From positions 54,687-118,686 of the forward strand of contig CAIYQZ010000074.1 of assembly GCA_903928495.1 (NCBI GenBank): DNA of 64,000 nt, read 5' to 3'. The position numbers and the translations under genes were made by a program. Under the pieces are notes generated by a model, which made no database searches, was not told the DNA's origin, and saw only the letters and a program-made list of their open reading frames with translations. This document shows, one piece after another, positions 57,504-64,000 of the stretch. Source of the stretch: an uncultured bacterium. GTDB lineage: Bacteria; Pseudomonadota; Gammaproteobacteria; Burkholderiales; Burkholderiaceae_C. How positions within the stretch are numbered: position 1 is the first letter of the stretch; each line of letters starts with the position of its first letter.

Positions 57504-58418
57504 ATGATTTCCGAATTTGAAACCAAACTGCTGGGCATCATGATGATCGTCATCATGCTCGGCATGGGTGCGTCGCTGACGTGGCGCGATTTTCTGATTG
57601 CCTTTCGCAAGCCCAAGGGCGTGCTGGTGGGCCTGCTGTGCCAGTACGGCATCATGCCGCTGCTGGCATTTTTGCTGGCCAGGGCGTTGGACCTGTCGCC
57701 CGGGCTGACGGTGGGCCTGATTTTGATGGGCTGCATGCCCGGCGGCACCACCTCCAACATCTTCACGTACTTCAGCAAGGCAGTGCTGGCGCTGTCGATC
57801 ATGATGACGTCGGTGTCGTCGCTGATTGCACTGGGCATGGTGCCTGCGCTGCTGGAGTTCTATTCGCAGCTGGCAGGCCTGGGTGGTGACTTCAAAATTC
57901 CGGCGGGCAACGTCGCACAGGTGCTGTTTGTGCTGCTGGTGCCCACCGTCATTGGCATGGTGCTGCGCAAGCTCAACCCCAACATCGGGGCCAGCATTGA
58001 ACTGCTGGGTGGCATGCTGGGTGTGGCGGTGATCCTGTTCCTGGTGTTCACCTGGATTCCACGCAACCACATGCTGCTGGCCAACACTCCTTGGTATGTG
58101 TTTTTTGCGGCCATCGGGCTGGGGGTGTTTGGCATTGCCCTGGGCTACTTTCTGGCACGCACCCTCAAGCAAGACCCCAACCGCAGCCGCACCATCGCGC
58201 TGGAAACCGGCATTCAGAACGGCCCCCTGGCGGTGCTGATCGTGACGCTCACGTTCACCGGCGAAATGCAGCAGGAAGTGCTGCTGATCCCGGTGCTGTA
58301 CTCGCTGTTCATCGTCATCACGTCGAGCATCGTGACGGTGTTTTTCCGACGCAAGAGCGAGCAAGAGGCCCAGGCGCGCGACCGGGCAAAAGACGGTTCG
58401 GTGCTGGTGGCCAGCTGA
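57504..58418 (+). CDS. bile acid:sodium symporter (BASS) family transporter
   Basis: A 304-residue inner-membrane protein with nine or ten hydrophobic helices and the BASS landmarks GCMPGGTTSNIFTYFSKA near 74-91 and ALETGIQNGPLAVL near 232, which line the sodium and substrate sites. Substrates of bacterial members include organic anions such as pantoate, pyruvate or taurocholate-like compounds. It follows fadD by 34 bases, so the substrate may be related to acyl or short carboxylic acids. Confidence 0.9.
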   Translation: MISEFETKLLGIMMIVIMLGMGASLTWRDFLIAFRKPKGVLVGLLCQYGIMPLLAFLLARALDLSPGLTVGLILMGCMPGGTTSNIFTYFSKAVLALSIMMTSVSSLIALGMVPALLEFYSQLAGLGGDFKIPAGNVAQVLFVLLVPTVIGMVLRKLNPNIGASIELLGGMLGVAVILFLVFTWIPRNHMLLANTPWYVFFAAIGLGVFGIALGYFLARTLKQDPNRSRTIALETGIQNGPLAVLIVTLTFTGEMQQEVLLIPVLYSLFIVITSSIVTVFFRRKSEQEAQARDRAKDGSVLVAS

Positions 58419-58424
58419 CTGGCC

Positions 58425-59363
58425 TCAGGACACAAAATCCAGAGCCGCTTGCAGTGCCGCGACCTGCGCTGCCACGCATTGCTCGGGGGTGGTTCGGGGG
58501 CTGTCGGGGTAGACCTCGGTGGTGGTGGTGTACCGCGCCCCGGTGATGGCGGCACACAACCCCAAGGCCTGCATGTCGTACTCAATCACACTGGGTGCCA
58601 CCTGCGGTGAACCAATGACATTGCCCTGCGAGTCAGCAGGCGCAATGTGGGTCACCCGCTCCACGGCCTGGATGATCGCCTGCTGAAACGCCAGTTGGGG
58701 GTTGGCAGAGTCAGCCACCAGATAGAACCCGTCGGGAATGGAACCGGGCACAAACGGAGTGCCATCGCGGGCGGCCAGGGCCGGGCGGAACTCGGTTTCG
58801 TCGGTATCGGTGGTTTCGTGCAGGTCAATGTGCGCCACAAACTGCCCTCGAAGGGGCTCCACCAGCCGCATGAGCGCTGCTGACTCTGGCGCAGGGCTGT
58901 GGGCACGAAAGCTGCGGTTGGGGTCGATGGCATCCGCATTCCAACGCTGCACATGTTCGTAGCTCCAGGGGCTGACGCAAGGCACCACCAACAGATTGAA
59001 CCGCCCCACGTACCGCGCTGCGTGTGTGGCCGCAAACCGCAGTGCGCCGTGAACGCCGCTGGTTTCGTAGCCATGCACGCCGCCCGTCACCAGCACGGTG
59101 GGCAGGCTGCTGACCCAGCCACGGCTGCGCAACGCCAGCAGTGGCAACGCGTGCCTGTCATCTGCCTGAGGCGCCCCAACGTGGCCATAGGTTTCCACGT
59201 CCCACTGGTTTCGCATCAGGTTTACGGCAGCCCGCACATCGGCTGCATGGCTTCGCTGGCGCACCTGGCGCTGGCGCCACTGAGCCACTTCGGCAGGCCC
59301 CCAGGGTTGCCCCGGAGTACCAATCGGATGGTGAAGGACATGGGTGGGAGAAATGGGCGACAT
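58425..59363 (-). CDS. M14-family metallocarboxypeptidase
   Basis: A 312-residue zinc peptidase of the succinylglutamate desuccinylase/carboxypeptidase-like M14 type. Zinc ligands are readable in VTGGVHGYETSG (HxxE, near 96) and VAHIDLHETTD (His near 186); a late TTTEVYPDS supplies the catalytic Glu. There is no signal peptide. The ATG at 59363 gives MSPISPTHVLHHP, preferred over an upstream open frame with no family similarity. It converges with the symporter gene and is divergent from the GST gene. Confidence 0.8.
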   Translation of the reverse strand: MSPISPTHVLHHPIGTPGQPWGPAEVAQWRQRQVRQRSHAADVRAAVNLMRNQWDVETYGHVGAPQADDRHALPLLALRSRGWVSSLPTVLVTGGVHGYETSGVHGALRFAATHAARYVGRFNLLVVPCVSPWSYEHVQRWNADAIDPNRSFRAHSPAPESAALMRLVEPLRGQFVAHIDLHETTDTDETEFRPALAARDGTPFVPGSIPDGFYLVADSANPQLAFQQAIIQAVERVTHIAPADSQGNVIGSPQVAPSVIEYDMQALGLCAAITGARYTTTTEVYPDSPRTTPEQCVAAQVAALQAALDFVS

Positions 59364-59502
59364 GGAATGCTGAGTGATGGCCAAACCCGCATGATGCCTC
59401 CGGGATGGACCGGAGGGGCGCCTGGTTGTTGGCGGTAACACCCGTGCGTGGTTTGGGGATTGGCGCCAGAATCGGCCGATTGCCAACAAGCCAGGAGACC
59501 AC

Positions 59503-60126
59503 ATGCCCCAACTCAAACTCAACTACTTCGACTTTCACGGTGGCCGCGCCGAACCGATTCGGCTGGCGCTGGCCATTGGCGGTGTCGCGTTCGAAGACAA
59601 CCGCTTCGGCTTCCCGGCATTTGCCGAGTTCCGCAAAACCACCCCGTTCGGGCAAGTGCCCACGATGAGCGTTGACGGCATGCAGGTGACGCAATGCGAT
59701 GCCATGCTCCGTTACGCAGGCAAGCTGGCTGGCCTCTACCCCACCGATGCGCTGCAAGCGCTTTTCTGCGACGAAGTGGCTTACGTGGTGGAAGAAGCCA
59801 GCGTGCGCATCGGCCCCACCTTCCGCATGACCGGCGACGAACAAAAGGCCGCCCGCCAGGCACTGGTGAATGGGTCCATGCCCGTGTACCTGGCATGGTT
59901 GCAAGGCCAGCTGGCGGCCCACGGTGGCGAGTACTTTGCCGACAACCGTCTGACCGTCGCAGATTTGAAGGTGTTTGTTGACGTAAAGGGCCTGAACTCG
60001 GGGCGCCTGGACCACGTGCCCACAGACCTGGTGCAACAGGTGGCCCCCGCACTGAACGAACATGCGCAACGCGTGGCCAACCACCCGGGTGTGCAGGCCT
60101 ACTACGCGCAATTTGCGGCCAAATGA
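59503..60126 (+). CDS. glutathione S-transferase
   Basis: A 207-residue protein with the thioredoxin-like N-terminal domain LNYFDFHGGRAEPIRLAL (Tyr8 as likely catalytic residue), FGQVPTM with the cis-Pro near 50, and QCDAMLRYAGKLAGL, a sigma/nematode-type GST layout that is less common in bacteria. The helical C-terminal domain contains LTVADLKVF. It overlaps the next gene (GNAT) by 4 bases, so they are one transcription unit. Confidence 0.9.
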   Translation: MPQLKLNYFDFHGGRAEPIRLALAIGGVAFEDNRFGFPAFAEFRKTTPFGQVPTMSVDGMQVTQCDAMLRYAGKLAGLYPTDALQALFCDEVAYVVEEASVRIGPTFRMTGDEQKAARQALVNGSMPVYLAWLQGQLAAHGGEYFADNRLTVADLKVFVDVKGLNSGRLDHVPTDLVQQVAPALNEHAQRVANHPGVQAYYAQFAAK

Positions 60127-60674
60127 CGCGCCCTGTCCGGGCCGTTGCCGATTGGGTGCCCACGCTGGCGTCTGAACGTTTGCGTTTGCGCCAGTTGCGG
60201 GAAGCTGACTTCGAACCGATGGCGACTTTTTTTGCTGACCCGGTCTCGGCTTATTACGGTGGCCCGTGCAACCGGGACGATGCGTGGCGCAAATTCGCCG
60301 TGTACTCGGGCCACTGGCTGCTGCGGGGCTATGGCCCCTGGGCGCTGGAAGAAAAGGCCAGCGGCAGCTTTGTTGGCATCAGCGGGCTTTGGTACCCAGA
60401 AGGTTGGGCCGAGCCTGAAATCACCTGGGCACTGGTACCCGGTGCATACGGCAAGGGCTATGCGACCGAGGGGGCGCGCCGCGCGTTGCAGTCGGCCTAC
60501 GAGGACTTTGGCTGGACAACGGCGGTGAGTGTGGTGTCGGTTGCCAACACAGCGTCACAGGCCGTGGCGCGGCGGCTGGGCGCCACATTGGAGCGGGAAA
60601 TCAGTTACCGGCACGGGCCCGCACACCTTTACCGGCACGTGCCCCCCGGCGTCCTTGCCACTCACACCACTTGA
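60123..60674 (+). CDS. GNAT-family N-acetyltransferase (RimJ/RimL-like)
   Basis: A 183-residue acetyltransferase with ASERLRLRQLREADFEPM at the start and the acetyl-CoA loop PGAYGKGYATEGARRAL near 108-124, then VSVANTASQAVARRLGATL near 139. This is typical of the RimJ/RimL group, which acetylates N-termini or small amines; the substrate is unknown. It is translationally coupled to the GST gene. Confidence 0.9.
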   Translation: MTRPVRAVADWVPTLASERLRLRQLREADFEPMATFFADPVSAYYGGPCNRDDAWRKFAVYSGHWLLRGYGPWALEEKASGSFVGISGLWYPEGWAEPEITWALVPGAYGKGYATEGARRALQSAYEDFGWTTAVSVVSVANTASQAVARRLGATLEREISYRHGPAHLYRHVPPGVLATHTT

Positions 60675-60837
60675 TGCTCGGTGCCCCCAAGCGCCAGCCT
60701 GCTTGGTAGAGACCCAAAGCGGGCTTGCATCAGTTGTTACAAATACACCAACCGGCAAAAGACACAAGGTCCGCGATCGATTGACAATGGTTGTTGAAGC
60801 GGCTGGCACGCTGAACACCCATTTCAGGAGACAACTC

Positions 60838-62280
60838 ATGCAACGCACCTGGTCACCCCTTCTGGCACTGTTGGTCAGCACCGGCGTGCTGGCACAAGCC
60901 GACGAACAACGCAGCACGCTGGCCGACCAGACGCAGGTAGCGGTCACCATCTACAACGAGAACCTGGCGCTCATCAAAGACCAGCGCAAGCTGCAACTCA
61001 AACCCGGGCCGCTGGCCTTGGCCTTCAGGGACGTGAGCGCACGCATGCGGCCTGAAACCGCCTTGCTGCGCAGCGTCAGCGCGCCGGGCAGCCTGTATGT
61101 GCAGGAACAGAACTTCGACTTTGACCTGCTCACACCCCAGAAGCTGCTTGAAAAGTACGTGGGCCGCAGCGTGCAGCTGGTGCGCACCAACCCGGCCACG
61201 GGCGCGGAAACCACCGAGCAGGCGCAGGTGCTGGCAGCCAGCAACGGCATCGTGCTGCAAGTGGGCCAACGCATTGAAACCGGCACCCCCAATGCCCGCA
61301 TCGTGTACGGCGATGTGCCGCCCAACCTGCGCGACCGCCCCACACTGGTCATGTCCATCGACAACACCGGCAGCGCGCAGCAAGACGTGGAGCTGAGCTA
61401 CCTGACGGGCGGCCTGGCCTGGAAGGCCGACTACGTGGTGGAACTGAACGCCGCCGATGACAAGCTGGACATGTCGGGCTGGGTGACGTTGACCAACACC
61501 AGCGGCGCCACCTACCGCAACGCCAAACTGCAATTGGTGGCCGGTGACGTGAACCAGGTGACCCCGGTCATGCAACAGGCTCAGCGTGTGCAAATGATGT
61601 CGGCCCCCATGCCAGCCGCTGCGCCACGTGCAGAAATGGCACAGGAAGCGCTGTTCGAGTACCACCTGTACACGTTGCCGCGCCCCACCACCATTGCCGA
61701 GAACCAGACCAAACAGGTGGCCCTTTTGTCGGCCGCCGGAGTGCCGGTGCGCAAGGAACTGCTGCTGAGAGGGGCCGACTACTACTACCGCAGCAGCTTT
61801 GGCGACTTGGGGCAGAAGATGAAGGCTGGGGTGTTCATCGAGTTCGACAACAAAGAGAGCGCCCAACTGGGAAAGCCGCTGCCCAAAGGCATCATCCGCG
61901 TGTACAAAAAAGACTCGGCTGGCAACGCCCAGTTTGTGGGCGAAGACCGCATTGACCACACACCCAAAAACGAAAAAGTACGCCTGAAGCTGGGTGAGGC
62001 CTTTGACGTGACCGCCGACAAAAAGCAGACGGATTTCAAGAAACTGGGCGGCGCCGACCGCTACAGCACCCAGTTTGAAACCGCCTTTGAATTGGTGCTG
62101 AAAAACGCCAAGAAAGAACCCGTGACTGTGACGGTGCAAGAGCCGATTCCGGGCGACTGGAAGATGCTGAGCGAAACCCACCCATCCACCAAAGCCACCA
62201 GCAACACCGCCACGTGGAACATCACCGTACCGGCTGAAGGCCGCGCAACCCTGGCCTACCGCACACTGGTGCGCTATTGA
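60838..62280 (+). CDS. exported DUF4139-domain protein
   Basis: A 480-residue protein with a signal peptide (about 1-19, LAQA). The DUF4139 part (about 185-478) contains LTYLTGGLAWKADY-like and MSGWVTLTNTSGATYRNAKLQLVAG, then RGADYYYRSSFGDLG and a C-terminal EPIPGDWKMLS beta-sandwich. The region before it (about 26-130) has VTIYNENLALIKDQRKL. The family is secreted in many proteobacteria and has no known function. AGGAG precedes the ATG at 60838 and decides the start. Confidence 0.83.
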   Translation: MQRTWSPLLALLVSTGVLAQADEQRSTLADQTQVAVTIYNENLALIKDQRKLQLKPGPLALAFRDVSARMRPETALLRSVSAPGSLYVQEQNFDFDLLTPQKLLEKYVGRSVQLVRTNPATGAETTEQAQVLAASNGIVLQVGQRIETGTPNARIVYGDVPPNLRDRPTLVMSIDNTGSAQQDVELSYLTGGLAWKADYVVELNAADDKLDMSGWVTLTNTSGATYRNAKLQLVAGDVNQVTPVMQQAQRVQMMSAPMPAAAPRAEMAQEALFEYHLYTLPRPTTIAENQTKQVALLSAAGVPVRKELLLRGADYYYRSSFGDLGQKMKAGVFIEFDNKESAQLGKPLPKGIIRVYKKDSAGNAQFVGEDRIDHTPKNEKVRLKLGEAFDVTADKKQTDFKKLGGADRYSTQFETAFELVLKNAKKEPVTVTVQEPIPGDWKMLSETHPSTKATSNTATWNITVPAEGRATLAYRTLVRY

Positions 62281-62284
62281 CCTG

Positions 62285-62303
62285 AGGGCTGACTGTCAGC
62301 CCT
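62285..62303. terminator. 8-bp hairpin between convergent genes, no U-tract
   Basis: AGGGCTGA (62285-62292) and TCAGCCCT (62296-62303) are perfect reverse complements around CTG. It lies just after the DUF4139 stop and includes the flavin-reductase stop codon (62296-62298). Confidence 0.5.
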
Positions 62304-62886
62304 GGATGCCCTCGCCCGACACCAGGTAGTTGCCGCCGGCCACATGGTGAATGGTGCGAAGGTCGTCAGGCGCGCCATCGAAATGCCAGCGCCCCTGGCT
62401 GAACACGCGTTCGTCGGCCCAGGCTGCGGTCACCTCGCCAATGAACAGGTCGTAGGTCTGCTGATTGTGTGGCTCGGGCATGAGCTTGCACATCAGCCAG
62501 CCCACGCAGCCCTGCACCAGAGGCACGTCGCAGCCTGGCGCGTTGAACAGGCTCACCCCATGTTGGGCCAGCTTGTCGGGTACGGTGTGCGCGCTGTCTG
62601 TGCCCACACCCGTGGTCAGCTTGGCCATGGCGCGGGTGGGGAGTTGCAGCGCAAACTGGCCGCTGGCCTCGACCAGGCCACGTGTGGCAGTGGCTTTGTC
62701 GATCACCACCGTCACTTTCGGGGGCGTGAAGTCCAGCACGCACGCCCAAGCTGCGGCCATCACATTGCCGACACCGCCGTGCGTGGCCGAGACCAGCACA
62801 GTGGGGCCGTGGTTCATCAGGCGGTACGCCTTGTCCAGCGGCACGGGCTGGCAGTGTGGGGGAAGGGTATCTGGCGGCAGTGTCAT
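62296..62886 (-). CDS. flavin reductase-like split-barrel protein
   Basis: A 196-residue protein with the flavin_reductase-like fold: VLVSATHGGVGNVMAAAW near 30-47, PPKVTVVIDKATATRGLVEASG near 54-75, and FIGEVTAAWADERVF near 148. It begins 3 bases after the SRAP stop, so the two are co-transcribed. The flavin and partner are unknown; it differs from the flavin reductase-domain protein at 36058 by length and motifs. Confidence 0.85.
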   Translation of the reverse strand: MTLPPDTLPPHCQPVPLDKAYRLMNHGPTVLVSATHGGVGNVMAAAWACVLDFTPPKVTVVIDKATATRGLVEASGQFALQLPTRAMAKLTTGVGTDSAHTVPDKLAQHGVSLFNAPGCDVPLVQGCVGWLMCKLMPEPHNQQTYDLFIGEVTAAWADERVFSQGRWHFDGAPDDLRTIHHVAGGNYLVSGEGIQG

Positions 62887-62889
62887 GTC

Positions 62890-63633
62890 TCAAAGCCCGC
62901 GCACAGCGGCGGGCACTTTGGGTTTCTTCGTTTCCACCGGGTTGGCCAGCAACCAATTGGCCGGGTAGGCGCGCATGAACTCGCGTGCTTTTTCGGGGCG
63001 GGCACTCAGCCAGGCGTCGTAGGTGCCTTCACTCAACACGGCCACCATGCGCTTTTCTGTACCGTCGTGGCCATAGCGGCGCATCAGCGCGTGGCTGTTG
63101 GCGTTGATCGTCAGCAGCGTGAAACTGGTGATGGCCTCGCCGTCTTTTTCCCATTGTTCCCACAACCCGGCCACGCCCATGGCCTTGCCATCCACCCGGG
63201 CAATGCGTGTTGGCACCGGTTTGCCACCGCGCAGGTCGTCCTCAAAAAAGGCCGTCAAGGGAACGATGCAGCGTTGCCCCGCCAGCCAGGCCTCGCGGAA
63301 GTTGTTCGACGTGGTGACCGTTTCGGACCGTGCATTCACCAGCTTGGTGGACCGCAGCATGGCATCAGACGCGGACTTGACCCAGCGTGGCACCAACCCG
63401 AACTGGCCCACCACCAGCTCGCGCTGCACGATTTTGGGTTCGGCAGTGAGCGGTGCATCGGCTTCAGCCGGTGCGCTTGGGCTGGCCTCAACAATGGGGC
63501 CCTGCATCTCCCGTATGAACACCGCCGGTTTGCGGGGCCAAACGTCGCGCCCCACCTGCACAGTGGGCTCTGGCACGCCAAAGGCTTCCGGGTACAGGTT
63601 CAGGGGGTACAGGCTTTCGTAGTGGGAACTCAT
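62890..63633 (-). CDS. SRAP (YedK/HMCES) family protein lacking catalytic Cys2
   Basis: A 247-residue protein aligned with the SOS response-associated peptidase family, which shields abasic sites in single-stranded DNA through a thiazolidine link to Cys2. Conserved active-site residues are present as Asn in LVNARSET, Glu in AFFEDD and His in RYGHDGTEKRM. The N-terminus reads MSSHY, where family members have MCSHY or MCGR; TGT to AGT would be a single-base change. The start at 63633 leaves no other Met near the N-terminus. It is first in a two-gene unit with the flavin reductase. Confidence 0.82.
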   Translation of the reverse strand: MSSHYESLYPLNLYPEAFGVPEPTVQVGRDVWPRKPAVFIREMQGPIVEASPSAPAEADAPLTAEPKIVQRELVVGQFGLVPRWVKSASDAMLRSTKLVNARSETVTTSNNFREAWLAGQRCIVPLTAFFEDDLRGGKPVPTRIARVDGKAMGVAGLWEQWEKDGEAITSFTLLTINANSHALMRRYGHDGTEKRMVAVLSEGTYDAWLSARPEKAREFMRAYPANWLLANPVETKKPKVPAAVRGL

Positions 63634-63696
63634 GCGGGGGATGCTAGCGCACGCAACCCGCTCGACTCAACGCATGAAAGCTGCCGTGGAGGCCGG

Positions 63697-64000
63697 TCAG
63701 GGCTTGAGCACGTCTTTCAGAAAACCCGCCACAGGCTGGAGGGCGGCAGGCATGTTGAGCAGGGTGTGTGGCGCGCCGGGGATGAGCACCACGCTGGCCT
63801 GCTTTTGCTCTTTCAGAGCGACCCCGCAATGGCCCGATGCCGCCGGATTGCCCAACCAACCATTGGTGCGCGAAAAGAACGGGTCCGCGAGGCTGATGAC
63901 GTTCAGCACCGGCTTGTCAACGGGCAAAGCGGTGGCGTGGTCGCGCACAAAGTAGTTGTTTTCGCAGCTCCACGCAAACAGGATGCGCCCCACGAACTCC
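63697..64000 (-). CDS. alpha/beta hydrolase C-terminal part, 5' end outside window
   Basis: The frame is open to the window edge (101 codons seen). It contains NVISLADPFFSRTNGWLG with the acidic triad residue likely in LADP, and LIPGAPHTLLNMP with the catalytic His. This is the C-terminal third of an alpha/beta hydrolase, possibly of the dienelactone hydrolase type. A GTG at 63993 is internal, not the true start. No more can be said without the upstream sequence. Confidence 0.6.
   Translation of the reverse strand, partial: EFVGRILFAWSCENNYFVRDHATALPVDKPVLNVISLADPFFSRTNGWLGNPAASGHCGVALKEQKQASVVLIPGAPHTLLNMPAALQPVAGFLKDVLKP

Noticed and set aside
60741..60786. Possible operator or sigma-70 promoter (TTGTTACAA and TTGACA) before the DUF4139 gene
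   Set aside because: No matching -10 at a proper distance and only one short palindrome; not enough to call.

Overview
The window is a stretch of GC-rich bacterial chromosome, most likely from a betaproteobacterium of the order Burkholderiales, family Comamonadaceae. This rests on the high-GC codon use, a Bug/TctC-type binding protein, an Anbu proteasome-like peptidase, several Tat-exported binding proteins, and a dispersed AT-rich short repeat that I recall (unverified) from that family. I cannot name the genus. I found no rRNA, tRNA, CRISPR array or complete insertion sequence. Nearly all of the window is coding.

Layout. 0-9.3 kb is housekeeping: a DUF2628 membrane protein, cysE and trmJ on the minus strand, suhB divergent from them, a large PAS/GAF histidine kinase, and mutS. 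9.3-12.4 kb holds a small exported protein, Anbu with a translationally coupled alpha/beta hydrolase, and a DHH phosphoesterase. 12.5-18.3 kb is a polyamine-type ABC uptake operon with its own GntR/FCD regulator and an Asp/Glu/hydantoin-racemase homologue; two operator-like boxes sit in front of it. 18.3-23.4 kb carries uppP and a MacAB-like export operon whose adaptor has an unusual inserted helical domain. 23.6-34.6 kb is signalling: a LytS/LytTR pair, two chemoreceptors, a PAS-GGDEF cyclase and an operon of DTW, PhyH and RIO-kinase genes. 35-45.8 kb holds transport and envelope genes, including a five-gene module that looks like a self-contained Lol-type envelope trafficking system, followed by a glutathione peroxidase, a periplasmic binding protein and a glutaminase.

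45.8-54.1 kb is the most accessory-looking part. A HipA/YjjJ-family kinase gene lies directly in front of glnS. An AT-rich, foreign-looking gene for a P-loop NTPase with a zinc ribbon and a winged helix comes next. A DUF924 gene separates it from an XRE/AbiEii-type toxin-antitoxin pair with a compact self-regulating promoter, and then come two small accessory genes. 54.1-64 kb returns to metabolism: a DEDDh exonuclease, an SDR, an acyl-CoA ligase, a BASS transporter, an M14 peptidase, a GST, a GNAT, a DUF4139 protein, a flavin reductase, an SRAP protein lacking its catalytic cysteine, and the end of an alpha/beta hydrolase gene.

The most striking pattern found by reading the DNA itself is an AT-rich repeat family of about 50-65 bp. 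Nine copies are recognised here. Seven lie in frame inside genes (mutS, trmJ, a macA-like gene, a lytS-like gene, a chemoreceptor, a LolA-like gene and an ftsX-like gene), where they add short, unrelated-looking peptides.
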